Positions 16,566-25,558 of a DNA stretch of 46,382 nt are shown piece after piece. How positions within the stretch are numbered: the stretch's first letter is position 1; each line of letters begins with the position of its first letter. Below the pieces are notes generated by a model, which saw nothing but the letters and a program-made list of their open reading frames with translations, was not told the DNA's origin and did not search any database. Source of the stretch: Nitrosotalea sp. (lineage in GTDB: Archaea; Thermoproteota; Nitrososphaeria; Nitrososphaerales; Nitrosopumilaceae); assembly GCA_023252335.1 (NCBI GenBank), contig JAJPEA010000001.1, positions 1 to 46,382 of the forward strand, written 5' to 3'. The position numbers and the translations under genes were made by a program.

Positions 16566-18059
16566 TCAATGCCTGTCCACTTGTGTTTTCCATCTAATGT
16601 TATGCTCTTTGCGTGGTTTTATTTTGTTTTTGAGAAATTCTGAATGTATTAGTGTTGCAGCTAGTGCGACTTCGGATTTTTGCGATGCTTCATTTTTCAA
16701 ATCACTCTGTAACCTGTCTAGTATCTTGAACCTATCAAGAAAGTCTGTTGACAAGTCACCATTGATGAATTCCTTGCTATTCAGTATAGTCTTGTATAGC
16801 GGTATAGCAGTTTCAACACCCTCAATGTAGAAATCAGATAGTGCTAGTGTCATTCTTTGTCTAGCTTCTTCAAAGTTTTGTCCCCATGTGATGAGTTTAC
16901 CCATAAGTGAGTCATAGTAAGGTGACACAGTACAACCAGGATAGAGATATGTGTCTACCCGCACTCCAGGACCTGATGGAATATTAACATCCCATATTTT
17001 TCCAGTCGATGGTGCAAAGTCTAGGAATGTATCTTCTGCATTTATTCTACATTCAATGGAACAACCATTTACTTTGAGATCTTTTTGTTTGAAAGGAATT
17101 TCTTTTCCATTTGCAATATCAATTTGTAATTTGACAAGATCAAGACCTGAAACTAGTTCAGTTACCGGGTGTTCAACTTGCAACCTTGCGTTTATTTCTA
17201 TAAAATAAAAGGTTCCATCATCTAATCTTAGAAATTCGGCAGTTCCAGCGTTAAGATAATCAACTGCAATTGCTGCATTTACTGCTAGCTCTCCTATTTG
17301 GTCACGTGTCTTTTGATCAACTACTGGAGATGGGGACATTTCGATGAGTTTTTGGTGTCTTCTTTGAATAGAACACTCTCGTTCAAAGATATGTACAGCA
17401 TTTCCATGTTTGTCACGTGCTAGCTGAAGCTCAATGTGTCTTATTTTTGGAAGGAATTTTTCAACAAATAATGCAGATTTTCCAAATGCTGCTTTGGATT
17501 CTCCAGAAGCAATCTCAAATGCTTCTCTTAATTCTTGTTCATTATGTACTAGTCTAATTCCTCTGCCCCCTCCACCGAAAACTGACTTGAGTAGAACAGG
17601 ATATCCAATGTCGTGTGCAATGTTCAATGCTTTTTCAACTTCTTCGACAATTCCAGGGCTTCCAGGCACAGTTGGAACTTTGGCTTTGATCATTGCCCCT
17701 TTGCACTCCATTTTATCACCACATAGTCTCATTGATTTACCAGAAGGCCCTATGAAATTGAGATTCTTTTTCTCACAAAGATCTGCAAAGTCTGCATTTT
17801 CAGAAAGAAACCCATATCCAGGATGGATTGCATCAGCTCCAGAGCTAATTGCAGTTTCTACTATTTTTTCCATGTTCAAATAGCTCTGTGCAGGAGGTGC
17901 AGGGCCTATATGATATGCTTCACTTGCCATCTTGACATGCTTTGAATTTACGTCCTCATCGGAATAAACTGCAACGGATTTTATTCCTAATGCATTACAT
18001 GTCTTGATGACACGAATTGCAATTTCGCCCCTGTTTGAGATTAGAATTTTCTTTATCAT
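16566..18059 (-). CDS. accC: Biotin carboxylase subunit of acetyl/propionyl-CoA carboxylase
   Basis: 497 residues, ATP-grasp enzyme that carboxylates biotin with bicarbonate and ATP. Motifs: N-terminal KILISNRGEIAIRV, HPGYGFLSEN (79-88), Gly-rich ATP loop GGGGRG (162-167), ERECSIQRRHQK (226-237) and EINARLQVEHPVTE (288-301). In ammonia-oxidising archaea this carboxylase works on both acetyl-CoA and propionyl-CoA in the 3-hydroxypropionate/4-hydroxybutyrate cycle. It follows the carboxyltransferase gene after 6 nt. Confidence 0.96.
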   Translation of the reverse strand: MIKKILISNRGEIAIRVIKTCNALGIKSVAVYSDEDVNSKHVKMASEAYHIGPAPPAQSYLNMEKIVETAISSGADAIHPGYGFLSENADFADLCEKKNLNFIGPSGKSMRLCGDKMECKGAMIKAKVPTVPGSPGIVEEVEKALNIAHDIGYPVLLKSVFGGGGRGIRLVHNEQELREAFEIASGESKAAFGKSALFVEKFLPKIRHIELQLARDKHGNAVHIFERECSIQRRHQKLIEMSPSPVVDQKTRDQIGELAVNAAIAVDYLNAGTAEFLRLDDGTFYFIEINARLQVEHPVTELVSGLDLVKLQIDIANGKEIPFKQKDLKVNGCSIECRINAEDTFLDFAPSTGKIWDVNIPSGPGVRVDTYLYPGCTVSPYYDSLMGKLITWGQNFEEARQRMTLALSDFYIEGVETAIPLYKTILNSKEFINGDLSTDFLDRFKILDRLQSDLKNEASQKSEVALAATLIHSEFLKNKIKPRKEHNIRWKTQVDRH

Positions 18060-18065
18060 ATCTAT

Positions 18066-19613
18066 CTAGAGATTAATATTCCCATGTTTTCGTGGAACCC
18101 TTCTTTCCCTTTTATTTGCTAAAGCATCCAAGGCACGAATTAGAGCTGGTCGTGTTTCAGCAGGATCAATTACGGAATCAATTGTACCATATGATGCTGC
18201 TACGTAAGGATTAGCAAATTTTTCTGTGAAATTATCAACTAGTTGTTTTTTTAATACAGCAGGATCTTTTGCAGAATCAAGTTCTTTTCTATTCATAATT
18301 CTTACAGCTGCCTCAGAACCAAGTACTGCTATCTGTGCAGTAGGCCATGCATAATTAACATCAGTTCCCAGATTCTTGCTTGCCATTGCAATGTAGGCTC
18401 CACCATAGGCTTTACCGATGATAAGTGTAATTTTTGGCACAGTAGCTTCACAATAAGCATACAAGAGTTTACTTCCATGACGGATAATTCCAGCATGTTC
18501 TTGCTGCGTTCCAGGCATATATCCAGGAGTATCAACTAGTGTGACAATTGGGATACCATAACAATCACAGAATCTAATGAATCGAGATGCCTTGTTAGAT
18601 GAATCAATATCTAATGCTCCTGCCAACACCATTGGTTGGTTTGCAACAATTCCTATTGTTTTACCATGAAGTCTTGCAAATCCAACTACAACATTTGGTG
18701 CAAATAATTCGTGTATCTCAAAGAATACATGATTATCAACAATAGAAGATATGATCTCTTTCATGTCATATGGTTGTAAAGGATTTTCTGGAATTATGTT
18801 TATGAGATTGTTATCTAGTCGGTTTGGATCATCACCAGTTTCTACAATAGGTGCTTCATCAGTACTGTTCTGAGGAATATACGACAAGAGTGTCTTGACA
18901 ATATCCATACAATGATACTCATTTTTTCCTACAAAGTGTGCAACACCGCTGTTTCTTCCGTGTGACATTGCACCACCGAGCTCATCAAAAGATACTTCTT
19001 CTCCAAGAACTGTCTTGACAACCTCTGGACCTGTTACAAACATGGTAGAAATCTTGTCAGCCATGATTACAAAGTCTGTCATTGCAGGAGAATATACTGC
19101 GCCTCCTGCTGATGGTCCCACACTAATAGTAATTTGAGGAACTACGCCTGATGCAAGTTGGTTATGATAGAATATACTAGCAAAACCATCAAGGCTTAGT
19201 ATGCCCTCTTGAATTCTTGCTCCTCCCGAATCAATTATTCCAATTATTGGGCATCCAACTTTGACTGCATGATCCATAATTTTTGTAATTTTCTTGGCTC
19301 CCATCTCACTTAGTGTTCCACCAAGAACTGTAAAATCATAGGCAAAAAGAAAAACTTGCTTTCCGTGTATAGTTCCATATCCTGTCACTACTCCATCGCC
19401 AAAGAATTTTTTGTTCTGCATGTCAAATTCATAATAATGATGAGTTGTCATGGCATCAATTTCTGTAAAGCTTCCCTCATCAAGCAGTAGGTCAATTCGT
19501 TCCCTGGCAGTCAGCTTACCCTTTTCATGCTGTCCTTGAATTCTTTCTTCTCCACCACTTTGCTCTGCCTGTCGCCTCTTATGTAAAAAATTTTTTATCT
19601 TTTCAGAGTGCAT
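18066..19613 (-). CDS. Carboxyltransferase (beta) subunit of acetyl/propionyl-CoA carboxylase
   Basis: 515 residues, crotonase-like N and C halves. GTLSEMGAKKITKIMDHA, GIIDSGGARIQEG, VGPSAGGAVYSPA and, in the second half, VDTPGYMPGTQQEHAGIIRHG and GKAYGGAYIAMASK are the oxyanion and CoA-binding loops of the PccB/MmdA family. First gene of the carboxylase operon. It transfers the carboxyl group from biotin to acetyl- or propionyl-CoA, the CO2-fixing steps of autotrophy here. A decarboxylase role (MmdA) is less likely because no sodium-pumping membrane subunit is adjacent. Confidence 0.95.
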   Translation of the reverse strand: MHSEKIKNFLHKRRQAEQSGGEERIQGQHEKGKLTARERIDLLLDEGSFTEIDAMTTHHYYEFDMQNKKFFGDGVVTGYGTIHGKQVFLFAYDFTVLGGTLSEMGAKKITKIMDHAVKVGCPIIGIIDSGGARIQEGILSLDGFASIFYHNQLASGVVPQITISVGPSAGGAVYSPAMTDFVIMADKISTMFVTGPEVVKTVLGEEVSFDELGGAMSHGRNSGVAHFVGKNEYHCMDIVKTLLSYIPQNSTDEAPIVETGDDPNRLDNNLINIIPENPLQPYDMKEIISSIVDNHVFFEIHELFAPNVVVGFARLHGKTIGIVANQPMVLAGALDIDSSNKASRFIRFCDCYGIPIVTLVDTPGYMPGTQQEHAGIIRHGSKLLYAYCEATVPKITLIIGKAYGGAYIAMASKNLGTDVNYAWPTAQIAVLGSEAAVRIMNRKELDSAKDPAVLKKQLVDNFTEKFANPYVAASYGTIDSVIDPAETRPALIRALDALANKRERRVPRKHGNINL

Positions 19614-19649
19614 TATTCGAATTACAGGCTATGTACAACCTATATTAAT

Positions 19650-19922
19650 TTAATCAGTTTTGACTTCTCTAATGCCATCTCGGCCGCCCTTTGCGTTACG
19701 GAAAACATTCATTCCAATATGGTAATTCTCCCACAATCCTTCTATAATTTGAAGCTCTTCTCTTGCAGACTGGATTGTTTCCTTTGTAGCCTGTGGTTCT
19801 GCCTCGGTTTTTGCAACCAAATTTCTCTTTTCCACAAGAAGATCCTCTAGTCCCACTTCATAATTGGACTCTCCATGAAAAGCTGGATCTAATGGAACAA
19901 TCTTCGTGGCGGGCTTTGTCAT
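19650..19922 (-). CDS. Small acidic hypothetical protein
   Basis: 90 residues, no signal peptide or membrane segment. The middle (about 25-65) is charged and helix-prone (VEKRNLVAKTEAEP, SAREELQIIEGLWENY), possibly a short coiled coil; the C terminus is basic with a Gly-Gly turn. I do not recognise a family. It lies alone between the carboxylase operon and the rfcL pair, same strand, separated by 36 and 74 nt, so it may be its own unit. Confidence 0.6.
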   Translation of the reverse strand: MTKPATKIVPLDPAFHGESNYEVGLEDLLVEKRNLVAKTEAEPQATKETIQSAREELQIIEGLWENYHIGMNVFRNAKGGRDGIREVKTD

Positions 19923-19996
19923 TTGTTTTTCAATCTTGGGGGTTAGATTTTAAGGTTTTACAGTATGCCTTGAATTCTAGCCAGAATAGATCTTGG

Positions 19997-20314
19997 TTAC
20001 GGTTTAAGATTCAACATGGGATATCGTTTTGATACAGAAATTTTATACAACGAAAAAGCGTCTTTTTCCTCACTGCATCTCTTGCATATACACATTTGAG
20101 AGACTTTGTCTAGATCACAGTTATCTGCAAATTCACAATCAGGACATCCTGCAGAACCACCACAAACCATGCACTTTAGTTGTTTCACCTCAGCACAAGC
20201 TTGATGTTTTACGCCCAATCCCTTGGCCCACAGAGCTACCTCATTGACTTCAATCTTCTTATTACAAACAAGACATGTCCCAGGAAATTTCATAGGTATT
20301 GAACGCCAGCTCAT
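19997..20314 (-). CDS. Eleven-cysteine zinc-binding protein coupled to rfcL
   Basis: 105 residues with C14, C17, C40, C48, C51, C57, C60, C66, C75, C77 and C80, enough for two or three metal sites. The first looks like a zinc ribbon (CLVC ... WAKGLGVKHQAC) and the second is packed (CMVC-GC-DC). Its start overlaps the rfcL stop by 4 nt, so translation is probably coupled. A second ATG (MKFPGTC) 7 codons in is possible. Function unknown; a nucleic-acid or clamp-loader-associated role is inferred only from the coupling. Confidence 0.72.
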   Translation of the reverse strand: MSWRSIPMKFPGTCLVCNKKIEVNEVALWAKGLGVKHQACAEVKQLKCMVCGGSAGCPDCEFADNCDLDKVSQMCICKRCSEEKDAFSLYKISVSKRYPMLNLKP

Positions 20315-21471
20315 TTTATCAAAACCAATTCCTTTTGGACAATTGCATTATCAGTCTCATTTAGATCCATTTCAATAGACTTGTTTTTTATACAATAAAG
20401 AAGATATGGAAGATAAAAAGTTGAAAACGTACTACGTGATACGTGCATTTGTTTTGCAAGACTTGCAGTCAATCCCTTGATTGCCATACCATCCCATCTT
20501 ATTCTATTAAGAGTAGGCCATGGAAGATTAAACTTGGAATATTTTACTGTCACTCCAGGTTTGTATAATTTTAATAAAATACCATCAAGATATCGTAAGA
20601 GTCGCCATTCCTGTTTTCGCATTATTTTTCCATACAACATATCAGCTTCAGACAAGACATCTAACATTTCCTTTAGCACGGTTGCAGGTAGAGAGCTTGT
20701 TATTATACTTGAATAAAATGCGTTAATCTTTTCCCTAGGATCAATTCTCAATGAATAAAGTATTGTCTGAGCTTCTTCAATAGATTTGGCATTGAAAAAT
20801 AAATTTAGAGATTCTTCCAAATCATTTGTCACGTATGACTTGTCAAGTTGAGGTTCAAATCCTCCAGACAATGCCTGGGCAGAATTCAAAATTGACCTAA
20901 TGTCACCACGTGAATCAATGATCATTTTTATCATATTACCAATTTTTATTGATGCGCCTTCTCGTTTCAGAATTTCTTCAACGTACAATCTCATCAATCT
21001 AGGAGGAAGAGATCGGAGTTTCACTGTAGTTGTAACTTTTTTTATGGCCTTCATCTTGTCAGACGAGTCAGAATTTGCTGCAAGAATTATCGGTATGGTA
21101 GACTCCTTCAGTATGTCAATTAGCGCATCTACACCACCAAAGTCAGCTCTTCCATGTATTCCATCCACTTCGTCAACGAAGATCATTGGATTTCCAAGTA
21201 CACTACGGTTGCCAAGAATTGGGTTGAGAATTTCTTGAATTTTCTGTTTGCTTCTTACATCACTTGCATTCATGCTGATTAGATCATAACCAAACTGCTT
21301 TGATCCCAATACAGCCATGGTTGTTTTACCTATACCAGGTGGACCGATTAATAGGAGAGGTTTTGTTCCTTTGATCCATTTACCAAGCCATTTTACAAAG
21401 GATTCTTTTGCTTCTTCGTTTCCAACCATCTCAAGCAGATTCTTGGGCCTATATTTCTCAGACCACATCAT
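20311..21471 (-). CDS. rfcL: Replication factor C large subunit (clamp loader)
   Basis: 386 residues, AAA+ ATPase that with RfcS opens the PCNA ring. N-terminal RFC box WSEKYRP, Walker A GPPGIGKT (43-50), Walker B FVDEVDG (D100/E101), then the lid and a collar of helices. It lacks the PCNA-interacting tail and the Lys-rich extension of euryarchaeal RfcL, so it is shorter than those of 450 or more residues. The matching small subunit is at 41644, about 20 kb away. Confidence 0.94.
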   Translation of the reverse strand: MMWSEKYRPKNLLEMVGNEEAKESFVKWLGKWIKGTKPLLLIGPPGIGKTTMAVLGSKQFGYDLISMNASDVRSKQKIQEILNPILGNRSVLGNPMIFVDEVDGIHGRADFGGVDALIDILKESTIPIILAANSDSSDKMKAIKKVTTTVKLRSLPPRLMRLYVEEILKREGASIKIGNMIKMIIDSRGDIRSILNSAQALSGGFEPQLDKSYVTNDLEESLNLFFNAKSIEEAQTILYSLRIDPREKINAFYSSIITSSLPATVLKEMLDVLSEADMLYGKIMRKQEWRLLRYLDGILLKLYKPGVTVKYSKFNLPWPTLNRIRWDGMAIKGLTASLAKQMHVSRSTFSTFYLPYLLYCIKNKSIEMDLNETDNAIVQKELVLIK

Positions 21472-21477
21472 ACCAGA

Positions 21478-22596
21478 TCACTTGGGAATCTTGGATTGGA
21501 ACTCATTCCACAGTTTTTCTTTTGAAAGTTGATTAAACCAATACATGTTATAGTGCTCTACAGTCAGAAAGAGAAACTCAAGAAAATCTTTGTGTGAGAA
21601 ATTCTCAGGTAATAATTCTAGAGCAAGTCTTGCCTCCCCTAGGTAAATGTCACTTTTTTTCATGGTAAAATCAAATCCTTTTTGAACATCGCCTGTAAGA
21701 AATGTGTAATATAGTGGCCATGAAGGAACTTTAACAAATTTATTTTTTATAGAATCTTCAATTTCATTTCCGCATCCAACAGATTCTGCGGCTTTTGCCA
21801 TTCCAAGATAAAATATTTCACCAAGTGGAAATCGTGCAAGAGTCATGTTTTTTCCTGCAGTTCCCATTACTGCTCTATATTTTTTGTAACATTGAATCAT
21901 CTCTTCTTCCGATATACTCTTAGGACTCATTTTTAATTTAAAATCAATGTATTGACCCACTCTTGCATCTTTGAAACCTCGTTCAAATTCTTCCAAAACT
22001 TCCTTACCTCCAACAGAAATCTTGTCTCTTGCAAGTTTCAAGATGTATGGATTCATCAGCTTGTAATCATCCAAAAATTCTATATCTTCATCCTTGTCCA
22101 TTATTCTATCCATTGGTTCACTTAGGTCAATTGCTATGATATGCCCATCAATGATATCGGTTTTTTTCTTAGAGTCATTGTCGTCACCAAAGTATTGAGT
22201 GGATGCATCATACAGTGCACTAAAAACTGGAAATGTCATTTTCACAAAATTTGAGTTGAGTATTCTTGATACCCTATCTAGAAGAGTATCGTAATTTTCT
22301 AGCCTTTTTCGTACTTCGTCTATCTGTGATTTTTGAAGAATTATCTCAGCAGAGCCTACTTCTTTGGCAAATTTTTCTTGAGTTTCAAATGGGTTAGGAT
22401 CAGATTTTATCTCATTGAGTAGATCTTCTGCAAATCTTTTGGTAAATTTTGGAAACTCTTCCTCTGCTTCCTTTTTGTATTTGTCAAATAGTCGATATCC
22501 CTTGCTTTTGAATAGTGCCTGTTTTACAATATCCTTGCCTGGCTTGGTAGACAATAGTGCCTCCTTGCTAAAGATAGATTCGTCTTTACTGCTCAC
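21478..22596 (-). CDS. Conserved-looking hypothetical protein upstream of rfcL
   Basis: 372 residues from GTG 22596; a TTG at 22608 is possible, but the TATA box at 22616-22624 lies 19 nt before the GTG. Soluble, mostly alpha-helical, rich in Lys/Glu, no signal peptide, few Cys. An acidic linker with consecutive Asp residues (about 140-150) separates an N-terminal helical half from a C-terminal half that ends in aromatic-rich helices (LFLTVEHYNMYWFNQL). It precedes rfcL by 6 nt, so it is in the same transcript. I do not recognise the family; a role with the clamp loader or DNA repair is context inference only. Confidence 0.75.
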   Translation of the reverse strand: MSSKDESIFSKEALLSTKPGKDIVKQALFKSKGYRLFDKYKKEAEEEFPKFTKRFAEDLLNEIKSDPNPFETQEKFAKEVGSAEIILQKSQIDEVRKRLENYDTLLDRVSRILNSNFVKMTFPVFSALYDASTQYFGDDNDSKKKTDIIDGHIIAIDLSEPMDRIMDKDEDIEFLDDYKLMNPYILKLARDKISVGGKEVLEEFERGFKDARVGQYIDFKLKMSPKSISEEEMIQCYKKYRAVMGTAGKNMTLARFPLGEIFYLGMAKAAESVGCGNEIEDSIKNKFVKVPSWPLYYTFLTGDVQKGFDFTMKKSDIYLGEARLALELLPENFSHKDFLEFLFLTVEHYNMYWFNQLSKEKLWNEFQSKIPK

Positions 22597-22615
22597 ACAA
22601 TGGCACAACTTTTTT

Positions 22616-22624
22616 GCTATTTAT
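22616..22624 (-). promoter_or_regulatory. TATA box of the rfcL transcript
   Basis: Minus strand CATAAATAG, 19 nt before GTG 22596. It sits within the most upstream possible N-terminal codons of the divergent phosphatase gene, an argument for a later start of that gene. Confidence 0.5.
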
Positions 22625-22682
22625 GCATTCAGTCTCTTTTTTTATTACTTCAAATAAATTAGGACTAGAAAAAGAAAAACTT

Positions 22683-23495
22683 GTGAAAGTAATTGACGTT
22701 TTAGAAGAAGCTGCAAAGAGAGTACATGCTAATGTAAAACATCTGGCAGGAACAAAAGAATCCGGTACAGACCATGGAATAGGTGCAGGTGGAGACATAT
22801 CTCGTAGAATTGACATTGTAGCAGAAAAAACTGTTCTTGATTACCTACGTGAGATAAATTTTGAATGTACAGTATTTGGAGAAGAATGTGGTATCGTTGA
22901 ATTGTCACCACATCCAAAAGGCTTTATCATAATGGATGCAATCGATGGCTCTACTAATGCAGTAAGAGGTTTACCATTCTTTTGTTGTTCACTTGCATAT
23001 ACGCCCGAAGACAAACTAAGTTCTGTTACAGATGGAGTAGTGATGGACTTGCATAACGGAGATTTGTACTCTGCGTCAAAGGGCAAAGGAGCATACATGA
23101 ATGGCAAAAAAATTCAAGTTCATAAAGAAAAGCCGATTTACTTTGTTGTTGGTGTCGACATTTCAGGAATTTCACCAGATGTCTTACCACAATTAGCACC
23201 AATTCTTTCAGCATCAAACCATGTAAGGCATTTTGGAGCTGTTGCACTTGAGCTTGCAATATTTGCTCGTGGACTGGTTGATGTATTTGTAGATCTACGA
23301 AAAAAATTAAGAATCACTGATGTTGCTGCAGGATATCTTATAGCACTAGAGGCTGGCGGATATGTAGTTGATGAAAATGGTATGCCGCTTGACTCAAAAC
23401 TGAATTATGATAAGAGAATTTCATTTGTCGCTGCTGCAAATGAAGAGACACTTGCTGATGTAAGGAAAAAACTAGGTTTATCACCCAAGATCTGA
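22683..23495 (+). CDS. Inositol monophosphatase / archaeal fructose-1,6-bisphosphatase family
   Basis: About 270 residues from GTG 22683. TTG 22614 and ATG 22623 are in frame, but the added residues overlap the divergent promoter and would exceed the family N terminus. Metal-binding motifs are all present: GEE (FGEECG), DAIDGSTN (Asp, Asp, Thr of the DPIDGT motif) and ITDVAAG with the third-metal Asp. Type IV archaeal FBPases and inositol monophosphatases share this fold, and gluconeogenesis or inositol synthesis are both possible; sequence alone does not separate them. No fused NAD kinase domain is present. Confidence 0.88.
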   Translation: MKVIDVLEEAAKRVHANVKHLAGTKESGTDHGIGAGGDISRRIDIVAEKTVLDYLREINFECTVFGEECGIVELSPHPKGFIIMDAIDGSTNAVRGLPFFCCSLAYTPEDKLSSVTDGVVMDLHNGDLYSASKGKGAYMNGKKIQVHKEKPIYFVVGVDISGISPDVLPQLAPILSASNHVRHFGAVALELAIFARGLVDVFVDLRKKLRITDVAAGYLIALEAGGYVVDENGMPLDSKLNYDKRISFVAAANEETLADVRKKLGLSPKI

Positions 23496-23535
23496 GACTT
23501 AATTTCAGATTTGTCGTGTTCCCGAGAAAAATTTA

Positions 23536-23579
23536 TGGCGCCCTTGGCGGGATTTGAACACGCGTCGAGGCCGTGACAG
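23536..23579 (-). pseudogene. 3' half of a tRNA-Asp(GUC)-like gene, 5' half missing
   Basis: Reading the minus strand 5' to 3': anticodon loop CTGTCAC (anticodon GTC), stem strand GGCCT, variable CGAC, T arm GCGTG-TTCAAAT-CCCGC (one mismatch), acceptor strand CAAGGGC, discriminator G and encoded CCA. These are tRNA-Asp-like 3' features. Upstream on the same strand the expected anticodon-stem partner, D arm and GCCCTTG acceptor strand are absent; instead the sequence runs directly into the inverted 3' part of a tRNA-Lys. Confidence 0.55.
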
Positions 23580-23630
23580 AGTACCGGACTTTTAATCCGG
23601 CTGTCCGGGGTCCGAATCCCCGCGAACCCG
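23579..23630 (+). tRNA. tRNA-Lys(UUU)-like gene, 5' third not recognisable
   Basis: From the D-stem strand GAGT onward it is normal: A26, anticodon stem CCGGA/TCCGG, loop CTTTTAA with anticodon TTT (23591-23593), variable CTGTC, T arm CGGGG-TCCGAAT-CCCCG, acceptor strand CGAACCC (23623-23629), discriminator G, no CCA. The expected GGGTTCG acceptor strand and D arm are missing; upstream lies the inverted tRNA-Asp-like 3' half. A GGG-A-TTTG stretch at 23549-23556 can pair with the acceptor strand only with a bulged A, and no plausible D arm follows it. It may be a pseudogene, an intron-split gene or an assembly join. Confidence 0.5.
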
Positions 23631-23719
23631 CTTATTTCCTATGTCCATTTCTGAGACTAGTAAAACTGTTACAAAATATCATTTTACACAAAATAGTCCC
23701 AAAAATAGAAAAATTCTAA

Positions 23720-23965
23720 CTAACTTAGGTTCAGTTCTGGAAACTCTGCCTGCTTGATTCCCAAGTCATGCTGGAGTGTTCTGATCTTCTTTGCATATTC
23801 AGCCATTCTGGTGGTATCACTCTGTACCTTGGCGATTTTGTATCCACGCCAGGCTTTTTTGAGTGCACCCCATGTCTGACCTGCAGTGTAGTTAGGGTTG
23901 TTCGTTTGTGGTTGTACGAATTGATACATTCTAAAAGATGAGTTGTAAAAATCAGATATCAGCAC
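23720..23965 (-). CDS. Small hypothetical protein
   Basis: 81 residues from GTG 23965, or 69 from ATG 23929 (MYQFVQPQ). A TATA-like box around 23984-23990 fits either a near-leaderless GTG or a 30-nt leader before the ATG. The protein has a Gln/Asn/Pro-rich start, then a basic helical core (WGALKKAWRGYKIAKVQ, MAEYAKKIRTLQHDLGI). No Cys, membrane span or signal peptide. The family is not recognised. The composition suggests nucleic-acid or protein binding, but nothing firm. Confidence 0.6.
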   Translation of the reverse strand: MLISDFYNSSFRMYQFVQPQTNNPNYTAGQTWGALKKAWRGYKIAKVQSDTTRMAEYAKKIRTLQHDLGIKQAEFPELNLS

Positions 23966-24072
23966 ATATGTTAAGTAAAATCAATATAAAAGTCAAGTTT
24001 CTCGCATTAAATTGAGACATTTACTAATTTTATCTGTAAAAACTTTCAATTGTTGTGTGTTTTTGATATATT

Positions 24073-25542
24073 TTAGGTTTTGTTTTTTATCAATACGCTT
24101 ACAGCATTCTCAAGACTCCCAATTGCATCTCTTACTTCATTTGTTCTCTTTCGTGTACCTGTTTCGTACGCCTGAATCTTTCTTTTTCTATCTACAATCA
24201 TTCTCTGCTGTTCATGCTTACCAGAAGATCCTTGTGACCGTCTAGTTTCAAGGGATGATTCAGGGGTTGTAGACTGGATAATTTTGTAAAGATCCTTTGA
24301 ATCAATTTCGTTAGATGGAATTGATTTTTTTACTTCAGATATAGATAATCCAGTTAGAGACTTTTTTGAATTGGCTGCTATTTGTACTAGATGCCCAACT
24401 ATTTTGTGTGATACTCTAAATGGTATTCCTTTTCGTACCAAATGTTCTGCAATGTCAAGAGAAATAGAAAACCCACCATCAATTGCTTGTCGTAGTTTTT
24501 TCTCATTTACAGTCATGGTTTTAAGAAGAGAATTGACTACAATCAATGATGATATTATTATTTTTGAAGTTGGCCAAATTGAGACTTTGATTTGTTGAAG
24601 ATCTCGATTATATCCAGATGGAAGACCCTTTAGAGTTGACAATATTGCCATTTGATATCCTATTACTTGAGCAGTTTTGCCACGGATTAGCTCAAGTATA
24701 TCCGGATTTTTCTTTTGTGGCATGACACTTGACGTAGAAGTAAACTTGTCAGATAGTTCAAGGAAAGAAAATTCCGAAGTAGACCATATGATAAAATCTT
24801 CTGCCATCCTACTCAAATTTGTCATCAGGATGGAAGAGTTGCCCACATATTCTGCAACAAAGTCCCTTGATGAAGTTGCGTCAATGGAATTTTCAACTAA
24901 TCCCTTGAATCCAAGCATTTTTGCAGTAGACTGTCTATCAATTGGAATGCTTGTTCCGCCAACAGGCCCTGCTCCAAGAGGAGACTCGTTTATTCTGCCA
25001 TATGTGACATAAAATCTGTCAAGATCTCGAAATAGTGCATCGGCATATGCCAAAAGAAAATGAGAAAACAGTCCAACCTGAGCCTGTTGGAGATGTGTAT
25101 ACAGAGGTACAATCGTATTTTGGTATTTTTCTGCTAGTTGTATCAGTGTAGATATGATTTCGTTTAAACAAAAACAGACAATATTTACATCATCTCGTAT
25201 CTTCATGCGTATATCAAGTGTAACTTGATCATTTCTAGAGCGTGCAGTATGCATTTTCCCACCAGCTTCTTTTCCAGCTTTTTTTATCACTAGTGATTCA
25301 ATTAGTTCATGAATGTCTTCAGCTTCTGATTTTTCAGAAAAGTTTTCTTTTTTGAGTTTCTCCAGAGCGGCAAGAATCTTTCCTGCTTCTGCTTTTGTTA
25401 TTATCTTATTATCGAAAAGCATCAGTGTGTGTGCCTGACTTCCAAGTATATCATATAGTGCAATTTGAAAGTCATCTGAAATTGATGAAAGAAATTCTAA
25501 TGTATTTTCATCTAGCTTTCCTTCTAATCTAGATCTGTACAT
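24073..25542 (-). CDS. argH: Argininosuccinate lyase
   Basis: 489 residues; cleaves argininosuccinate to arginine and fumarate, last step of arginine synthesis. Signature SSVMPQKKNPD with the flexible catalytic loop, HTARSRNDQV near residue 110, HLQQAQ and the C-terminal GGTS-type segment are all visible. The start is ATG 25542 (MYRSRLEGKL); a further 48 upstream codons of open frame have no similarity to the family and run past the TATA box at 25564-25571. The C-terminal 60 residues are a basic helical tail. No other arg gene is adjacent. Confidence 0.95.
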   Translation of the reverse strand: MYRSRLEGKLDENTLEFLSSISDDFQIALYDILGSQAHTLMLFDNKIITKAEAGKILAALEKLKKENFSEKSEAEDIHELIESLVIKKAGKEAGGKMHTARSRNDQVTLDIRMKIRDDVNIVCFCLNEIISTLIQLAEKYQNTIVPLYTHLQQAQVGLFSHFLLAYADALFRDLDRFYVTYGRINESPLGAGPVGGTSIPIDRQSTAKMLGFKGLVENSIDATSSRDFVAEYVGNSSILMTNLSRMAEDFIIWSTSEFSFLELSDKFTSTSSVMPQKKNPDILELIRGKTAQVIGYQMAILSTLKGLPSGYNRDLQQIKVSIWPTSKIIISSLIVVNSLLKTMTVNEKKLRQAIDGGFSISLDIAEHLVRKGIPFRVSHKIVGHLVQIAANSKKSLTGLSISEVKKSIPSNEIDSKDLYKIIQSTTPESSLETRRSQGSSGKHEQQRMIVDRKRKIQAYETGTRKRTNEVRDAIGSLENAVSVLIKNKT

Positions 25543-25558
25543 CAATTTAGGAAATAGA

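Noticed and set aside
23549..23595. A normal 5' acceptor and D arm for the tRNA-Lys
   Set aside because: Only GGG-A-TTTG pairs with the acceptor strand, and a D arm cannot be built; the same bases fit an inverted tRNA-Asp 3' end.
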